Part shown: positions 11,004 to 23,129 of the stretch, piece by piece
How the letters are laid out: every line of letters starts with the position of its first letter
Numbering within the stretch: the first letter of the stretch is position 1
Assembly: GCA_032718865.1 (NCBI GenBank)
Contig: JALUTQ010000007.1
Coordinates: 1,364,001 to 1,428,000 of the forward strand
Source of the DNA: Tilletia caries
Taxonomy: Eukaryota; Basidiomycota; Exobasidiomycetes; Tilletiales; Tilletiaceae
Reading direction: 5' to 3'
Length of the DNA: 64,000 nucleotides
Translations under genes and position numbers: made by a program
Notes under the pieces: generated by a model
Told to the model about the DNA's origin: nothing
What the model saw: the letters and a program-made list of their open reading frames with translations, nothing else
Databases searched by the model: none

Positions 11004-11744
11004 TGTGAATGAGAAAGGGGGCCGTGTGTGGGCGTGTGAGTTTGATAAGTGGAGATGAGGGGATTATCTGTAAAGGAGAGACAGCGGAAGCAGCAATAGG
11101 AACGATGGGCGATGTCGAGGTGGCGGAGGACGAGGACGAGGATGAGGACGAGGATGAGGATGAGGAGGACAAGGTGAAGGTGAAGGTGAAGGTGAAGGGA
11201 AGCAGAAGCCAACTGCCAGAGGGGAAACATCGTTCTGTATTGCCCCCGTCTCACGCAGTTGTAATCCGCGCATACAAATGATCGCCATTCCCCGCACTCG
11301 CCCATTACAAACTGTGCCAGATTTCCCATTTCCCAGGGCGAGCGTGTTTTCCACTTCCCTGGCTTTGGCTTCGGCTTGCCTGACTTGCGAGCTGGCGAGA
11401 TCGAGCCGCTTTTTCCAACCGCGGGCCCTCGGGCCTCGCTCAGACTGATCTCCAAGAGCAGCGCGCAAGCTGGGAAGGATCAATGTATGGATGAATGCAG
11501 AAGACGGACGACATCAAGCCTTGACGAGAAGTATAGACGGATAACACAGAAGGCGAAACAGCGGGTACGAAACAGGTCGGAATCACTCCTGGGTCGAGCC
11601 TCGTTCGACTTCGAGATTCGGGATCGATCGTAGCAATGAATGGAAGGAAAGGAGGATAAAGAAGGAGCCGTAGTCGGGACGCTTCTCTCCAAGGTAACAG
11701 AACATCGTCCCACGTCGTCCAGCTCGGCAACCCGTCTATGCTGT
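11004..11744. other. Intergenic, promoter of the small secreted protein
   Basis: 741 bp between the secreted-protein start and the CDC50 stop, both minus strand. It includes an acidic-codon-like trinucleotide array at about 11121-11200. No gene recognised. Confidence 0.5.
11121..11200. repeat. GAGGAC/GATGAG and AAGGTG minisatellite
   Basis: About ten imperfect copies of GAGGAY followed by four copies of AAGGTG. It lies 120-200 bp upstream of the secreted-protein start codon. Confidence 0.75.
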
Positions 11745-13225
11745 TCACCGGTTCCAGCTCAACAAGCTCAAGTCGCCCAACTTGCGCGGCTTGATCAGGT
11801 GTCGGGCGGTGAAGAGGACCCCGAGCAGGATGCACAGGCCTGCGGTGGCGATGTAGGCCAGGCCCAGGAAGGGGTTGTGTCCGCCGACCCAGGACGAGGT
11901 CGAGAACACGATCGATTTGGTGCCCTTGAACATGGAGACCGGGTATGCTAATGGCAGGGGTTAGAAGGAAAAGGAGCGTGTGAGCATTTGGCAGAATGCA
12001 AACTGAGTAGAGATTAAAGACTCACTGTCGAAAACGGTGATGCGATACCGTCCGACCTCCATAGGAGTGGTGTCCTGTCGCTTGTACAGCTTGCGGAACG
12101 TAGGCAACCCAGCCGGCTGCATCCACACCATGAAATGCTCATCATCCACAGGACTGAAGATCGTCGAATTATACCCGTTCGGGAACGAGTACGGGGTCAC
12201 CACGCCGTTGTTGGCCGGAGCACTGCCGCGCCAGTAGGGCGGAGGGAGGACTTGCCCTGGTTGGTATGCGGGGGCGCGGTACTTGTTTCGCTCGCCGGAC
12301 CAGATGATGTTCTTCTCGGACATGGTGTAAGGCAAGTCCGGCTGGTTTGCCGGTCGGCCGATCATGATCGGGTCCGAGATGGTGTCTGTATATATGCAAT
12401 CACATTGAAGATTCAGTACCTCGCAAATAGGAGAGAGAAGAAAAGAGAGAGAGAGGACTAACCATTGAACATGCTGTTGGCAATCAGTCCGCACGGGTAG
12501 ATGGGCATTCCCGTGGCATCGTCCTGGCCCAGAGGCTTGCAATTCCCGTCCTTGATATCACTCGCACTCTTCTCCCTGCCCAGAAGCTGATCAGTGTCGA
12601 TACTCTTGATATACCGCCGGTGGTTCTGGTAGTAGTTCGTCAACCGGTAGTACATGAACACACTCGGCCCGAGCGTGACGGGTACGGAGAAGTACAGGTT
12701 GCACGCCATCCCGTTCGGAGAGCTGGTGTTGGCGACGTACTCCCATTGCGGGGCGGAGAAGTTGGTGGTGGAGGTACCCGGGAGGTCGAACTGGTACTGG
12801 TCCGAGGGGATGTCGGTCGGACGTCCGTCTCTTGGTGCGGCGGTAGCGCACTGGGTATAGTCGATCCGGAACTCGCGTACCTGGAGGGAGAAGTAGTAGA
12901 GCACAGCGCCGATGGGTGCGCAGAGGAGGCCGACGAGGAAGAGGGTGGGCAGGACAGAGCGCGGGGTGAGGATGGGCTGCCATGCACGGATGCGCTGCTG
13001 TCGGAAGGCGGTGTTGGCTGGTTTGCGCTGTGCGAATGCTGCTTTGAGATTCTTCTTGCCCTTTCCCCTGCGCCTGTCCTGGTCATTGTCTCCGTCGGCT
13101 GCGCCGTGTGCTGCTGTGGAAGATACTGAGTCGCGGAGTGGTGTTGGCCCTGCTGCTGCGGATGCGCTTGTGGTTGTTGGGTCTGGATCCATGGACCCGA
13201 CTGGATATCTGCGGAAGATGGCCAT
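11745..13225 (-). CDS. CDC50: CDC50/LEM3-family P4-ATPase (phospholipid flippase) beta subunit
   Basis: The chaperone and beta subunit of P4-ATPase lipid flippases in Golgi, endosome or plasma membrane. Exons on the minus strand are 13225-12463, 12385-12026 and 11947-11745, 441 residues. Conserved family parts are [18 protein letters not shown] just before the first membrane helix, [20 protein letters not shown], then [34 protein letters not shown], the [13 protein letters not shown] segment completed across intron 1, and [20 protein letters not shown] across intron 2. The second helix is [20 protein letters not shown] near the C-terminus. Several N-glycosylation sites (NFS, NTS, NST) lie in the ectodomain. 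Another ATG is 33 nt downstream at 13192. Its promoter contains a MITE. Confidence 0.95.
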
Positions 13226-13385
13226 CACCGCGCGCAGGTATGGGGGCGAGTTGAGTTCGAGGGTGAGGAGAGAGATGCAGTCGCGGCTGGGCGAGAGCGG
13301 GAGTGAGAGTGTGACTGTCGAGGGAAGGCAGAGGGCGGCGAGTTGCGAAGTCGAGCTGGAGCTGGCTCTGATATGTAAATAGTGA

Positions 13386-13395
13386 CAAGTCACAA
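13386..13395. repeat. Left 10-bp target duplication of the MULE-type MITE
   Basis: CAAGTCACAA, repeated exactly at 13802-13811 in the same orientation. Confidence 0.85.
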
Positions 13396-13801
13396 GAGAA
13401 ATACCACAGTATGACCCATTTTTCCTCCGAAAACCACAACATGACCCACCGTTCCTCGTTCACCACAACATGACCCACTGTTGACTATCGGCCGGTAAAG
13501 GCCAGTTGCCCATTCTTGACCCCGTCGCCACGACACAACACGTATATAGAGTCCAAAAACATCACCCTAGACGCTGCCAGTGCGGGCTTCGTAGTAGCAA
13601 TCCATGCTGGGCAAGATTTGAGCAGTATTTATTATGCAGACTGTTACGTGTTGTCGATTCTTATGCCATCAAGCGGTGGGCAAGAGGGCGGGTCACAAAC
13701 GGTACCCAAACGGCCGAAATGGGTCATGTTGTGGTGAACGAGGAACGGTGGGTCATGTTGTGGTTTTCGGAGGAAAAATGGGTCATACTGTGGTATTTCT
13801 C
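13396..13801. mobile_element. MULE-type MITE with 82-bp terminal inverted repeats
   Basis: A 406-bp element. The first roughly 82 bp (13396-13477) are matched perfectly, in reverse complement, by 13720-13801. The ends read GAGAAATACCACAGTATGAC inwards. It is flanked on both sides by the direct repeat CAAGTCACAA (13386-13395 and 13802-13811). Long inverted repeats, a GAGA-like end and a 9-11 bp target duplication are the marks of Mutator-like elements. Each terminal repeat holds three copies of a CCACARYATGACCCA motif, likely transposase-binding sites (inference). The centre is unrelated and has no ORF. It sits in the short region between the divergent CDC50 and SF3B2 genes. Confidence 0.9.
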
Positions 13802-14023
13802 CAAGTCACAACGCTGAAGCGGGCGGTGAGAGCGAGCGAGCGAGCCGGGCAGCCACTTCCGCTCGGTGATTCGGCTCTTCGGAGCGTTTCTCACGGCACA
13901 TCGGCCCGGACTTGCCGCTCATCCATTCGGGATTTGGAACTTTGGAAGGTCGAGCCCGAGCTTGACAAACTCGAGCGCGAGGCCATCCATCTTGAGCTCG
14001 AGCAACAAAATAATCCAGGGAAG

Positions 14024-16050
14024 ATGTCACTCACAGCAGCGCCAGGCGCAGACATACGCACAAGCTCAAGCAGCAAGACCCGCTTCCCAACACGCGGTGC
14101 CAAACGCAGAGCAAAGAAGAAGGCAGCAAAGGCGGGAGATGACCAGGCAGACGATGCGGAAGAGCAGCAAGAGCCAGCGCCAGCCGCGCCGCCCGCAACA
14201 TCCATTCCCATCGAGGACGCCATGGACATCGACACAGAAGCAAACCCAGCATTCCAAGCAGTAGCAGACGTATTCGCAAAATTCAGACACGCACAAGAAG
14301 AAGCAGACGCAGCAGCAGCAGCAACACAGCAGCACCAGCAGGCAATAGCCGACGGCGCACGCATCGACGGCAAAGGCGAGATCATCTACTCCGACGACGA
14401 AGGCATCGAAGACGACGACGACGACGAAGATGGCGAGAAGCAAGTCCTCTCCAAACGAAAGCAGCGCCAGCTCGCTCGTCTTACCGTTGCAGAACTCAAA
14501 CAGCTCGTCGCAAAGCCAGAGGTCGTCGAAGGCGTGGACGTCACCGCTGCCGATCCACAGCTCCTCGTCTTCCTCAAGAGCGTGCGTAATGCGGTTCCCG
14601 TGCCGGTTCATTGGAACCAGAAGAGGGAATACTTGGGCAACAAGAGGGGCATAGAGAAGGCACCCTACCAATTACCATGTGAGCAACCTCGTCCCTATAT
14701 CTGATCCCTCTCTGCGCTCACAACATGCCTTTCTTCTTTGATACAGCGTACATCGCCGACACAGGAATCGCCGCCATCCGCGAATCCCTCAAGGAGAAAG
14801 AAGCCGAACAGACCCTCAAAGCAAAAACCCGCGAACGCGTCGCCCCCAAGATGGGCAAAGTAGACATCGACTACCAAAAGCTCCACGACGCCTTCTTCCG
14901 CTTCCAGACCTTACCCACCGGTCTGTCCCGCTACGGAGAGACCTACTACGAGGGGAAAGAGTACGAGACGAAACTGAGCGCGCGTAAGCCGGGTGAACTC
15001 TCCAATGAGCTTAAGGAGGCGCTTAGTATCCCACCACTCGCGCCACCGCCCTGGCTCGTCGCCATGCAGAGATTCGGACCTCCACCATCCTACCCGTACC
15101 TCCGCATTCCGGGACTCAACGCTCCCATCCCGCCTGGCGCACAGTGGGGCTTTCATCCCGGTGGATGGGGTCGTGCACCCGTAGACGAATTCGGCAACCC
15201 CATGTTTCCAGGCGTCCTCGGCCAGTCCGGCGCAGCAGGCGAGGACGGCGAGGATGCGGTCCTTAAAGCAGCCGGATTCGAGCCTGAGGAGATCAAGAGG
15301 GAGCGCTGGGGCGAGCTCGAGCCTGAGGAGGATGACGACGAGGAAGAAGATGAGGACGAAGAAGAGGATGAGGATGAGGATCGGGACCAGGAGATGGAGC
15401 ATGGACAGGGCGAAGGAGCCGAGACGCCCCTACACGGGCCCGCAGGCGGTCTACATTCCGTCACATCCACCGTGCCCGGCGGTCTCGAGACACCGGACTT
15501 CCTCGACATTCGCAAAGATGGTCGGGCGTCGATCATGCCTCCTCCTTCTTCGGCGGCTGCTGCGGAGTCCAGGAGCTTGTACCAGGTCATTCCGGAGAGG
15601 GAGACTAGTGTCCGGGGGTTGATGGGCTCGGAGAGGGGGTATGAGTTCAGCAGTATGGGCGCTAATGCGGCGCCGGTGCTAGGGCAGGAGGAGACGCGTC
15701 GGGTATGTCTTCCACCACCTCTGCTTCTCCCTCCGCTACAAAGTCATATTCTGACCTCCTTTCCATCCCTCCTACCTTCCCAACAGCGCAAGGGAAACGC
15801 CCAAGCAATCGACCTCGCCCTCGACCCCGCCGAACTGGAGAACATGTCCGAGACAGAACTACAGGCGCGCTACGACGCCGCCCGTCGCGCCGCACTCAGC
15901 GTACCCGGCGGAGCCGGTGGCGGTGGTGGCGAGGATGTGGCCCTGCTCCGGGCTGAGTTGCAGAGGAAGCGCGTGGCGACGGAGGCGAGGAGACGCGGGG
16001 CTGGGGGTAGGGAGGGCGAGGTGGGCAAGGAGGGCAGGTTTAAGTTCTGA
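14024..16050 (+). CDS. SF3B2: Splicing factor 3b subunit 2 (SAP145/Cus1)
   Basis: A U2 snRNP SF3b subunit that helps bind the branch-point region. Exons are 14024-14678, 14747-15702 and 15787-16050, 624 residues. The conserved core has VPVPVHWNQKREYLGNKRGI, then PYQLP-SYIADTGI across intron 1, GKVDIDYQKLHDAFFRFQT, and the PSP (Pro-rich in spliceosome) domain GELSNELKEALSIPP with PPPWLVAMQRFGPPPSYPYL and GAQWGFHPGGWG. The N-terminus has a basic RGAKRRAKKKAA patch and an acidic DDDDDEDGE tract; another long Glu/Asp tract follows the PSP domain. The C-terminus, MSETELQARYDAARRA, is usual for the family. A MITE lies 220 bp upstream of the start. Confidence 0.95.
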
Positions 16051-16324
16051 GAAGGAACCCCCTCCCTTCTTTGGGTATGTAGCATCGCATGTCGACGACG
16101 TCGATCAATCCTATCCCCACTTCTTTCGGAGAGCGTTCCCGCTCTTCACGGTTCAAAAACTTGACGGACTGGTTGGTCTGATGATGAGGAATCAGATATC
16201 ATGGGGGAGTGAAAGCGAACATGGATTTATAAATAAATATACCAGGAGAAGAGGGAAGGACGGCCGGGAGGAATGGATGGAGAGGGAACCCCCCCCCCGC
16301 TGCCAACGTCCTCGGAAATCAATG

Positions 16325-19183
16325 TTATTGAGGACCCCGTCCTTCTCCTTCTCCTTCCTCTTGCCCCACCTGCGGCTCGCCTTCACCTGCCCCAGGCCGA
16401 GGATCAGGCCGCGCATAATCACTCGCCTCCGTGTCGGTCTCGCAGCACCCGTCACACTCGCACTCCTCCGGATGATCCATCCACGAGCCGTCGTCATCGT
16501 CCCCCTCGCCTTCCTCCTGATCATGGCTGTCATAGCCAATCGCGCGTTGTTCTTGCTGCTGGTGATGTGGTTGTGGCTGGGACTGCGGCCGAGCTTGAGA
16601 ATGGGCAGGGGACGTCCCCGCCGGAGGAGGAGGGTAGCCCATCGAGGCCGAGACCGAGGTCGGATGGTATGATGCAGTTGGGGACTGCGTCTGCGGTGCT
16701 GCGGTCGACGCCAACAATCCTGATCCTGACACCGACGCCGACACCTGTGGTCCCACGCCTCCTCCAGCAACAGGAGGAGTTCCCATCTCAAGAGCATACA
16801 CCGCCCCCGTTCCCGAACCCTGACCGTGACTCTGACTGAACCCCATCCCGTAATGCTGCTGTAACTGCTCGTCCTCCTCATCATCGTCCAACCCGCCGTT
16901 CAGACTGAAAACAAGATCAGGGTGCGTATCGCCCCAATCCTCCTGGACCACCACCAGCTGTCGCTCCGGCAAGGCGGGGTATGGGTTTTGGAACGGAAGT
17001 GGAAATGGGACCGGGGGCGGAGGTGGAGGCGCAAGTTGAAAGGGTAGGCCACTTGCGTTCATCGCCTGCATGAATTCGCCCGTCATGGCAGCATGTGGTT
17101 GTTGTGATTGGCCGGCCATGCCGAGTCCAAGCGGGAACGTAGCCGTACCAGTCCCGAACAAACCACCGTCGCCCTGCTGATCTCGCCTCTCGCCCTCCGG
17201 ACCGACACCAGCACCAGGCGCAATAGCAGGCAGACCAAGCTGATGGTGTATCCCCGGAAGCTGGAACTGGACCTGAGACGTCGGTTCGGCCATCTGGGGC
17301 GAGTGTTGCTGTTGGTTGATGGCAGACGCAGTCCCTGTGGAAGCCCTCGGACCCATTCGAACGGCCGTGCCTACGCCAATGTTCGAGCCCACGCCTACTC
17401 CCACAACCCCACCACCGCCGGCTGCTATGCCGTTCCCCATCGAACCCCCGGTCCACCTGGCTGGGACGGCATTCATCGACATGGCCTGCTCGCCGCCGTA
17501 GATGCGTGATATCTGATGGTACATTGGCTGGCTCGTCGTGGCGCTCGGATACTGTTGATGATTGTTGTTGTTGCTGTTCGAATAGGCATACTGGTTGGAG
17601 AGGGCCGTCGGATCCAGATGGTTGGTAGGGAATTGATATTGTTGGACCATGGTTGGTTGTGCGTTTCCACCGGGTGGATACGCGTACGGGTACTGATATG
17701 GGTTCGGATATGGGTACGGATGTGGGTACGTGTATCCAGCACCGGCACTGACGGCGGCCGCCGCAGCACTCCGGTTGCGAAGGCGACTCGCACCCATCCC
17801 CGCCGTCCAAACGCCACCTGCGCCAGGACCGCGCATACCGGTGGTGTACTCGTACGCAGCAGTAGCCCCTACCCCACCCGCGGCCCCATGCCCAATGTCA
17901 TGCTCGAGACACCTCCGCAGATTGACAAAGATCCGACACGCGTACGCGGCCGGGCACGCGGTGCACAGATTCAGGATGGCAGTGACTCTCCACCGATGGA
18001 CCTCTGTCTCGGCCCGATGCGTCTGACCGGCGGATTCGATTGCCATCGCGTCGAGGGTGAACAGACTGGGCGAGTGGCTTTGTTCGATGATGTAGATGAT
18101 GACGAGGGGGAGGAAGAGGGCCATGGTGAGAAGCCAGTGTAGGAATGAGTCGCGGAGGTAGAGTCGGAAGGTTAGGCCGGCGGTCCAGGCTTCGCGGTTC
18201 TGACGGCGGTAGGCGATGAGGTAACGGGCGATGAGGAAGAAGCAGAGTGTGGAAGAGAGGATGGGTAGAAAATCTGGCGGATGGGTAGGTAGGTCACAGA
18301 ATGAGGGTCGGGATGTTCAGAGAGAGCAGGATTGCAGAACGACCTAGCGAACAGACTCACAAGGCAGATGCGTAATCACATTCGGCACATTGAGGCTGTT
18401 CCCACCCGTAATGCAAAAGCGAGAGCCGTCGTGCGTGGAGACCGAGCTCATGGCGATAACTTCGACAAGGATCAAGGCCTGGAGTGAACCCCACAGGATC
18501 CAGAGAATTGGTTTCTCGAATGGCCTGCGAAACTTGTGGAGGGCCAGTGCCCGGACGAGGATGATCGCTCCTGATCCGGACAGGGCGAAGAGGTTGAAAA
18601 TGGCGACCAGTCGACGGGCGGCGTCGCAGCTCCTGTCCGGAACGATCCATCTGGCGGATGATGGCTGGTTGTCTGCTGATCCTGCCCCTGCGTTTCCGAC
18701 GGTGTGAAGGGCGAGGGCGGAAATTGCGCATCCGATGCTTCCGATGCGGGCGACGACGTACGCCCACTCGGGTCCGTTGAGGGGCTTGTATGACGCCTGG
18801 AAGAAGGCCCAGTTGGAGAGATGCTGGGGAGGCTTGGCCCATTCGGGCACAGACTTGTCGGACGAAGGGGTGTGTTGGGAAGCTGATCCATTCGCATTCG
18901 CATTATCGACATTAGAACCTGGATGTGGAGCGGAAGGGCAGGCTGGAGAGCCCGTTTTGGGTCGCTGCCATACTAAATAAGCCGCATGTCGAGCCGAGGA
19001 GAAGGAGGACGCGAGTGCGGTGCAGAAGGGGAAGAAGATGCGTGGCCAGATGTCCTGGGACTCCCACTCGATGTGGTAGGACCACTCCGCCAGCACATAC
19101 CCGACTGCGACCGAGGCTGTGATCAGCGAGTCAGACTGTGCAGACTCGACTCCACCCGCCCAGGAGGAGGACCCGCTTGCCAT
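16325..19183 (-). CDS. Seven-helix membrane protein with long Gln/Gly/Pro-rich tail
   Basis: Exons on the minus strand are 19183-18361 and 18273-16325, 923 residues. Seven hydrophobic segments fall in the first ~400 residues: PRIFFPFCTALASSFSSA, WAYVVARIGSIGCAISALAL, LVAIFNLFALSGSGAIILV, ILWILWGSLQALILVEVIA, FLPILSSTLCFFLIARYLI (after the intron), LLTMALFLPLVIIYII and ILNLCTACPAAYACRIFV. The tail of about 500 residues is low-complexity, rich in Gln, Gly, Pro and Tyr, with an acidic stretch and a Cys cluster EECECDGCCETDTEASD near the end. The layout recalls uncharacterised fungal 7TM proteins with cytoplasmic tails; a receptor role is possible but unproven. It is convergent with SF3B2 and divergent from the next gene. 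Confidence 0.82.
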
Positions 19184-19520
19184 GCTCTCACAGACGGATG
19201 GCTGCTGCGAATAATACGAATGCTAACGACACGATCCACTCGCCAGTTCGCGCATGCTCCATCCGACTGCTGGGTGCTGGGCGAGCGGAGTCAGTGGGAA
19301 ACCTTGCTGCGGGATTTGCTCCCGAAACCTTCTCAACTGCGCCCCCGGATATACTCCCACACATGAGCTCGGCCCGACAATTCGCCGAGCTCACAAACAA
19401 CCCGCAACCTCGTCATGCACAGGCCACCCTTCCTCCTCACGCTCGCTCCTCCATTTATTCTGCTCGTGACACTCTCCAGCATACGTATACTCGGATTGTG
19501 AACCATCCACTGCAGCAAGA
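19184..19520. promoter_or_regulatory. Divergent promoter between 7TM gene and DsbA-like gene
   Basis: 337 bp separate two divergent start codons, so both promoters must lie here. No clear TATA box or known operator is seen. Confidence 0.5.
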
Positions 19521-20263
19521 ATGGCACTCCCACGCCATCTGGATGCCCTTGCGATGGGAAAGTCATCCGCGCCCAACACTCTCGAGCTGTGGCTAGACTA
19601 CCTCTGTACGTTTCTGCCCTGTCGTCAGCACGATGACTTCGTTCGTCAATTTCTCCCTGCGCTGACTCATATTCGTTCCTCTGATCTGGTCTGACAGGCC
19701 CCTTCTCCGCCAAACAGCTCCTCGGAGTCGAAAAGCACCTCTTCCCGCTCATCTTCAATGACGGTGCCAAGTATTTGGACCGTGTACGCCTTGTCATCAG
19801 ACCCACCCCACAGCCATGGCACGGCTCGTCGACATATTTGCACGAAGCTGCCCTCGCAAGCATCAGCCTCGGCACCACCTCTGAAAAGATAGACGACCAA
19901 GACGACAATCCGTTCTGGTTGGCGTCGATTGCATTAATGCAGAATCAGACCAAGTTCTTCGACGTGCCCGCGAAGAACAAGACTGCGGCACAGATCAGGG
20001 ACGAGCTGGCTGCTATCGTCAGGGCAGCCGTACACGATACAAAGGATGCGGAGGACGAGGTTCGTTCGCTGATCGAGCCCCAAGGCGACGGTAATGCCGG
20101 CAGCGAAATGGTCGCTGATCTCAAGTACTGCGTCAAGATGGGCCGTCAGAACGGCGTCCACGTCACACCGTCAGTATCCTTCAACGGCCTCCTGGTCAAC
20201 GACATCTCCTCGAGCTTTGGCGCGAAGGAGTGGAGCGAGTGGCTGAACAAGAACATCAAGTGA
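19521..20263 (+). CDS. DsbA/GST-kappa-like thioredoxin-fold protein
   Basis: Exons 19521-19605 and 19698-20263 join in frame to 216 residues. The beginning LELWLDYLCPFSAKQLLGVE matches the thioredoxin-fold start of the DsbA/Frn-like family, with C-P-F-S in place of the CxxC active site; that leaves a single Cys, as in GST-kappa-like and some fungal members. The Cys codon is split by the intron. Other family features are RLVIRPTPQPWHGSSTYLHE, the cis-Pro region GVHVTPSVSFNGL, and the final FGAKEWSEWLNKNI. Its substrate is unknown. The missing resolving Cys argues against a disulfide oxidase role. Confidence 0.82.
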
Positions 20264-20548
20264 TGAAAAGAGTCATTGCCCTTGCCCTTAATCCACACAC
20301 GCAACCTCTGTGAATCCAAATCCCTCCTTCTGTAGTCTTTCCGACTCGGCTTCGAGCCTTGAGACGAATTGAGACACGTACAACAAGCTTGAGCTCATCG
20401 CCTGATCGCCTGATCTGACGAAGAAGGTCCAGACGCGAACAAGTCGATAGAAACAGGGTTCAAAGAAATCAGAGCAAATTGACAAGGCTCTCATACGTAT
20501 ATGCATTCAGCTATGTGTACACAAACAACAGGCGCAAACCCGCCACCC

Positions 20549-22617
20549 TCAATCTACAGCCCCTCGCACCGTGATCCGACGCTGATGCTGCCCGCCACCA
20601 CCACCACCCCGCCCCTCCGACGAACCCGCGCTCTCCTTCCGTCGTCGCTCCGGAGTCGGAGGCTTCCGACATACCGCAACAGTATGTGTGCGTATCACCA
20701 GAGGTGGTGGAGCAGGTGGCGCAGAGAGCGGCGGAGGGGAGCCTAAAGGGGGAGGCGGCGACGAGAACTTCCCACCACCGCGGCCATTACTGCTGCTACT
20801 ACTGCTGCCAGCCTTGGAAATCCGAACGCCACTCTTCTGGGGCAGACCGGGCTTCTTGCCCATCGTCTTGCTCGAGCTCGCATTACCGAAGAAGTCGAGT
20901 CCTCCGGGGGGAACCGTCTTGTTGATACTCGGCACCACCGTCTTCACGATTCGCGTCGTCGTTGTGGTAGCGTTTAGACCTCGTCGCTGTTGTTGCTGTG
21001 ACTGATGAGAAGACGAAGATGACGAAGGAGGGGAGGTCGCGTCCATCGCACTGCCGCCGCTGCTCCCCGGCGGCGAGCCAAAGGTTCGGGGGACGACCTT
21101 GACCTTATGTGCATGTGCAAAAGCCAGATCGCCTATATCCATCGCTGACCGCGACGCCAGTCGATGTGGTTCCCCAGCACTCCCCCCGCACAGCACAACA
21201 GGCCCAGCCTTCCTCTTCGTGCCTGCCAGCATCATCCCTCCCGCACCACCCGCAGCCGCACCTACAGCCGAAGAAGACGAAGACGAAACCTTCCTCGCCT
21301 TCCCCGCCGCCCTAGCCAACATCCCCTGCCCCTGCGTGTTCGCCCCCGGACGCCCATTACCGCCCAACCCGCCATTCGAGACGCCGTACATCCCCGAGGT
21401 CCATTTATGGGAGCGGGAAAGCGAGAGTCGGATGAGGGGCCGTTCGGAGACGCGGATCTTGCGGTCGTCCTTCTCGGCTCGGGCGGTGGCGTAGCGGGAC
21501 TTGATGCGTTCGGCGACGGCAGCTTTGTGTTCTTCGGCTTCGTTCACCGTGCGCTTTTGAGAAAAAAAATTGTGGCATGTCAGGACGGTAGGTGACAGTG
21601 GGTCAAAAACTGTGGCAGTGATCGTTCTCGTAACTCACCCAGTACAGCTTTCGCCAGCTCTCAGGTTCTTGTAGTTTGCCTGCCTCTGAGTCCTTTCGAA
21701 TCTGGACAAAGTCATTGAAGCACAGTCTCTTCCACAGTGCTGAATCAGAGAAACACCAAGAAAGTTCAGCCTTTAGATCAGAACGTGCCTCACCCAGAGG
21801 GGGGAAAGAGAGGGGGAGAGACGAGGAGAGGCCATCAGAATGACATGGAGACCAGAAAAAAAAGACTCACTATCTGCATCTGGAGCGAGGTGTGGCGAGT
21901 GATCGAGGAGCTCAGCCAGTTGATCCGCTTGACACTGCTCCAAGATCGGTCTGGCGACCGAGAAGGACATGAAGCCAAGGTCCCGAACCTCTGATCATCA
22001 TCAGAAGGAGAAAAACAGAAAGGGCATAGATGGGGTCAGCTTTTTTTGCATTTGCGGTTGCGACGGCGAGAAGCTCGAGCTCGGGGTCCCCAGCAGGGCT
22101 TTTCACTCACGATGTAAGTTGCGGAAGACGACTGGTTTCGCCAAAGAGTCAGCCGGAGGAGAGACCCAGGCGCGCGCAGCAGGAGCGATCACGGAGAGGG
22201 GAAGGAGGAGATGTCAGAAGGAAGTAGCGAAACAAGCATATAGTTAGAAGGTATCGAAAACTCACTGGACAAACAGAGAGCCTTCAAGCTCGGCGGCGCC
22301 GGCGGCGTCGTTGTCCCTACCCCAGCCATCGCACTCCCCACCCCAGCAGCGCTCGTACTCGCATTCGTACTCGCGCGCGTACCAGACGGCAGCGTAACGC
22401 CCACCACCCCTCTCCGTATCCCAAACGCCGCCGTCCCCGCTGCCGTATTCGTCGCCGTCGCTGCTGCTCCTGCCGTTCCGGTAGATGTTCGTTTCCGCGC
22501 CGGACCGCCGACGAGCTCAAGGTCGTCGTCGTTATCGTCGAGCGAGCTCGCGCCGGGCGCCGTGGCGCTGAGACGGTCGTAGCCGTCAGGGGAAGGGCTT
22601 CGGATCCAGTCCTTCAT
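20549..22617 (-). CDS. ELOA: Elongin-A-like transcription factor (SIII subunit A)
   Basis: Exons on the minus strand are 22617-22266, 22131-22111 (21 nt), 21990-21871, 21739-21639 and 21553-20549, giving 532 residues in one frame. The Elongin-A core is assembled only after splicing: PPSLKALCLSIVFRNLHQ, VRDLGFMSFSVARPILEQCQ, ADQLAELLDHSPHLAPDADT, LWKRLCFNDFV and PESWRKLYW, followed by a basic helix with AAVAERIKSRYATARAEK. The family pairs with Elongin C through this first part and acts on RNA polymerase II elongation and as a Cullin adaptor. The N-terminal 100 residues and the C-terminal 300 are low-complexity (Ser, Gly, Pro, Lys). An ATG 114 nt upstream is possible. Confidence 0.88.
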
Positions 22618-23129
22618 GTTGGGGATCTTGTTTGTGTGTATGTATGCGTTCCGTCTCGGTTCTCCCTCTTGATGCTTGGGACTTTGAATTCGTCGTTGTA
22701 TAGTCGTTGGGGGACTTTTCGCAGCGCACACTTGTCCAGCTTGCCCTTGAAGCGCGCGCGCTATAGGCCCTAGGCAGCCAGGTGGTCTCTTGGGGTGCTC
22801 TTGCTCAGGAGGGTCAGTGGCGAGTGGGCGGCTGGGTTCTCCTTATACTTAAACCGGGATGACGCGACGCTGCTGGAACTCGTCCAGGTTGAGGTCATGC
22901 TATCATTCCCTTATCAACCCCCCTGGTCAGCCTTTCCGAGCGGAGCTGATCCTGACAAGCTGCCGGTGATACGTTTCCTTTATCAGACTCTTCGCCCCCA
23001 GGCCGAGTCAAGCAGCATGGGATTCAAGGGAGAAGAGAGGGAAGAGTACATTCGCGAATTGACAGTGGGTGTGACATGAACATGATGTGTGCGCTCACGA
23101 GGACCGAGGGGGGACGAGGGCCGCGTCCT
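22618..23129. other. Intergenic, ELOA promoter and SLU7 3' side
   Basis: 512 bp upstream of the ELOA start. The SLU7 stop is at 23130-23132. Nothing else recognised. Confidence 0.45.

Noticed and set aside
11009..11281. Plus-strand frame with Glu-Asp and Lys-Val repeats
   Set aside because: It is a trinucleotide minisatellite read in frame; nothing else in it resembles a protein.
10640..11455. Long minus-strand frame of 271 codons overlapping the secreted-protein gene
   Set aside because: It is His/Ser/Pro low-complexity read from the wrong frame of the spliced gene and its upstream minisatellite.
14066..14671. 201-codon minus-strand frame opposite SF3B2
   Set aside because: It is the antisense shadow of SF3B2 exon 1; composition is Leu/Cys/Val-rich as expected from reversed acidic and Ala codons.
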